Source: Eubacterium sp. UBA3720
GTDB lineage: Bacteria > Bacillota > Clostridia > Lachnospirales > Lachnospiraceae
NCBI GenBank assembly: GCA_002371335.1
Contig: DFHP01000110.1
Coordinates: 1-16,242 of the forward strand
DNA length: 16,242 nucleotides
Direction: 5' to 3'
Shown here: one piece after another, positions 14,909-16,242 of the stretch
Layout of the letters: each line of letters opens with the position of its first letter
Position numbering within the stretch: position 1 is the stretch's first letter
The notes under the pieces: model-generated
Databases searched by the model: none
What the model was told of the DNA's origin: nothing
Seen by the model: only the letters and a program-made list of their open reading frames with translations
Made by a program: the position numbers and the translations under genes

Positions 14909-16231
14909 ATGAAAGAAGTTGATTTTTCAAATATATTAAAGGAAGCTCTGATAAAGGAAGCGTTTCAGAGATCCTGTTTTGAAAAGATCGTTTCAGCGGG
15001 CTATTATGATCTGAACCCATACATAAAAGAAAGTATGATAAGCAAACCTCAGTTCTATGCTTTTCTGGAAAAAGAATCTTCCGGAATGCTCCCGCTTTTT
15101 GCAAAGAGATATCATGACAATATCGAAGATTTTTCAGCTTCTCTGTCAAAAATCTTCGAAAAGCCGTCAGATATGTCCGATACCGACGCCAGGGCAATTG
15201 TATTTTATATGTATCGTTCTGTTGCTACAAACGATGAACGTATCAGCTGTACGAAAAACGTGCTTGAACAATGGAACGGACATATAAACGCTTCTTTCAG
15301 ACTGAAGGATCAGCGCAGTGTAAAGCTGAACATAGCTCATAATATTCTTTATGATGAAAATATGGTTTCTCTTTACTTTATCGACAGTATCGCGAAGTAT
15401 TCCGAACTGATGAATGAAGTAGCCCCGGTCCGAAGCGGCCGCAGACTTTTCTTCCGCGGGCATGAAAACATAGATTACGTTATGCAGGCCGGTCTGTTCA
15501 GGAACAAGTCTCATATAAACAATGAGAATCGAATGTACCAGGAAATGAGAATGTACTGTTCTGATGAGTTTGCCGGTATGAAGCGTTTCGATGTTCTGGC
15601 AAAAATGCAGATGGAAGGGCTGGCTACGCGGCTGTACGCGCTGACCGCCAATCCGCTTGCGGCTTTATATTTTGCCTGCGGCGGGGCTTCTAATACTATA
15701 GGTGAATTTATTATCTATCAGGCGCAGAATGACAAGATCATGTATCCCGAGAGCGGCGAGGTATCGGTACTGTCCGCACTGTCCCTGTTTTCCGCTAAAG
15801 AGCAGCGGAATATATATGAACTGTCTTATCTGAAGGCACAAAAAGAATTTTTCAATGAAGATCCTCATATCCAGAGGATCATACGGGAGGTGCGAAGCGA
15901 GATTCCCGGATTTGAAGGCAACATTGATCCTGAAAGCCTGAGAAAAGGGGTTTTTGTCATCCCCTCCAGAAGAGATCGAAGAATTGATAAACAGGATATC
16001 GCCTACATACTCTGCGGACTGCTGGATGAAGTCTACGGGCAGGATATTCCGGGAACTTATCTGGCGGAGCATCGTCTGACATTCAAAGGAAAAAAAGTTT
16101 TATGCCTTGTGGATAATAAAAAACGTCTGCGAAGGCAGCTTGACTCGCTGGGCATGAATCACAGTGTGTTATTTCCCGATATTCATCATATGGCTGCATT
16201 TATCAACGAGAAATATGGGATGAAAGAATAA
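14909..16231 (+). CDS. FRG-domain protein with unrecognised N-terminal region
   Basis: The 440-residue protein contains an FRG domain of unknown function. 'FFRGHENIDYVMQAGLFRN' (residues 181-199) holds the F182-R183-G184 motif. 'KMQMEGLATRLYALTANPLAALYFAC' (232-257) corresponds to the family's usual GLPTRLLDWT-NPL-ALYFA signature, with Ala for Pro and Tyr-Ala-Leu for Leu-Asp-Trp. 'KGVFVIPSRRDRRIDKQDIAY' (346-366) and the final 'LDSLGMNHSVLFPDIHHMA' (411-429) match the family's C-terminal part. Residues 1-170 are mostly helical and I do not recognise them. AAAGGAG at 14895-14901 is 7 nt before ATG 14909; an in-frame GTG at 14903 is too close to be the start. FRG proteins often occur in accessory and phage-linked loci, so a defence role is possible but unproven. 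Confidence 0.8.
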   Translation: MKEVDFSNILKEALIKEAFQRSCFEKIVSAGYYDLNPYIKESMISKPQFYAFLEKESSGMLPLFAKRYHDNIEDFSASLSKIFEKPSDMSDTDARAIVFYMYRSVATNDERISCTKNVLEQWNGHINASFRLKDQRSVKLNIAHNILYDENMVSLYFIDSIAKYSELMNEVAPVRSGRRLFFRGHENIDYVMQAGLFRNKSHINNENRMYQEMRMYCSDEFAGMKRFDVLAKMQMEGLATRLYALTANPLAALYFACGGASNTIGEFIIYQAQNDKIMYPESGEVSVLSALSLFSAKEQRNIYELSYLKAQKEFFNEDPHIQRIIREVRSEIPGFEGNIDPESLRKGVFVIPSRRDRRIDKQDIAYILCGLLDEVYGQDIPGTYLAEHRLTFKGKKVLCLVDNKKRLRRQLDSLGMNHSVLFPDIHHMAAFINEKYGMKE

Positions 16232-16242
16232 TGCTTTGGTTT
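16231..16242 (+). CDS. Possible start of a further coupled gene, cut by window edge
   Basis: The stop codon of the FRG gene (TAA, 16229-16231) overlaps an ATG at 16231-16233. Four codons (Met-Leu-Trp-Phe) are visible before the window ends. A purine-rich GGGATGAAAGAA lies upstream but is not a strong ribosome binding site. The overlap is typical of translationally coupled pairs, yet four codons cannot prove a gene. Confidence 0.3.

Overview
The window looks like a chromosomal segment from a Gram-positive anaerobe of the Clostridia, most likely Lachnospiraceae or a near relative. The reasons are strong AGGAGG-type ribosome binding sites, moderate GC by eye, a clostridial-order rnfCDGEAB operon, and a ruvA-ruvB-zapA-U32-FtsW/RodA-PBP block that I associate with that family. 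This assignment is inference; no 16S or other marker is present.

Layout. Positions 1-294 hold the C-terminal end of an AMP-forming acyl-CoA synthetase-like enzyme, followed by an intrinsic terminator. A minus-strand gene (442-1650) encodes a YprB-like RNase H-fold exonuclease-domain protein. It diverges across about 156 bp from a complete six-gene Rnf operon (1807-6927), which encodes a membrane ferredoxin:NAD+ oxidoreductase. That operon ends at a strong hairpin terminator (6948-6984).

Next comes a GC-rich, structure-prone stretch of about 140 bp with no recognised gene, then a good extended -10 promoter. Downstream is a second forward gene train (7186-14858): Holliday-junction motor genes ruvA and ruvB, a ZapA-family division protein, a large U32-family RNA-modification-type protein, an FtsW/RodA-type SEDS glycosyltransferase and a class B penicillin-binding protein. 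Tight spacing and overlaps (26 nt between zapA and U32, 53 nt between SEDS and PBP) suggest one transcription unit linking recombination, division and cell-wall synthesis genes.

The last gene (14909-16231) encodes an FRG-domain protein with an N-terminal region I do not recognise. Its stop codon overlaps a possible start of another gene cut off by the window edge. This is the most accessory-looking part.

Most of the window is well-understood core metabolism and cell biology. The least explained items are the Ala/Lys/Glu-rich C-terminal tail on RnfE, the GC-rich island upstream of ruvA, the long basic tail on the SEDS protein, and the FRG-domain protein with its possible downstream partner. 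I found no CRISPR array, tRNA, rRNA, insertion sequence or prophage.
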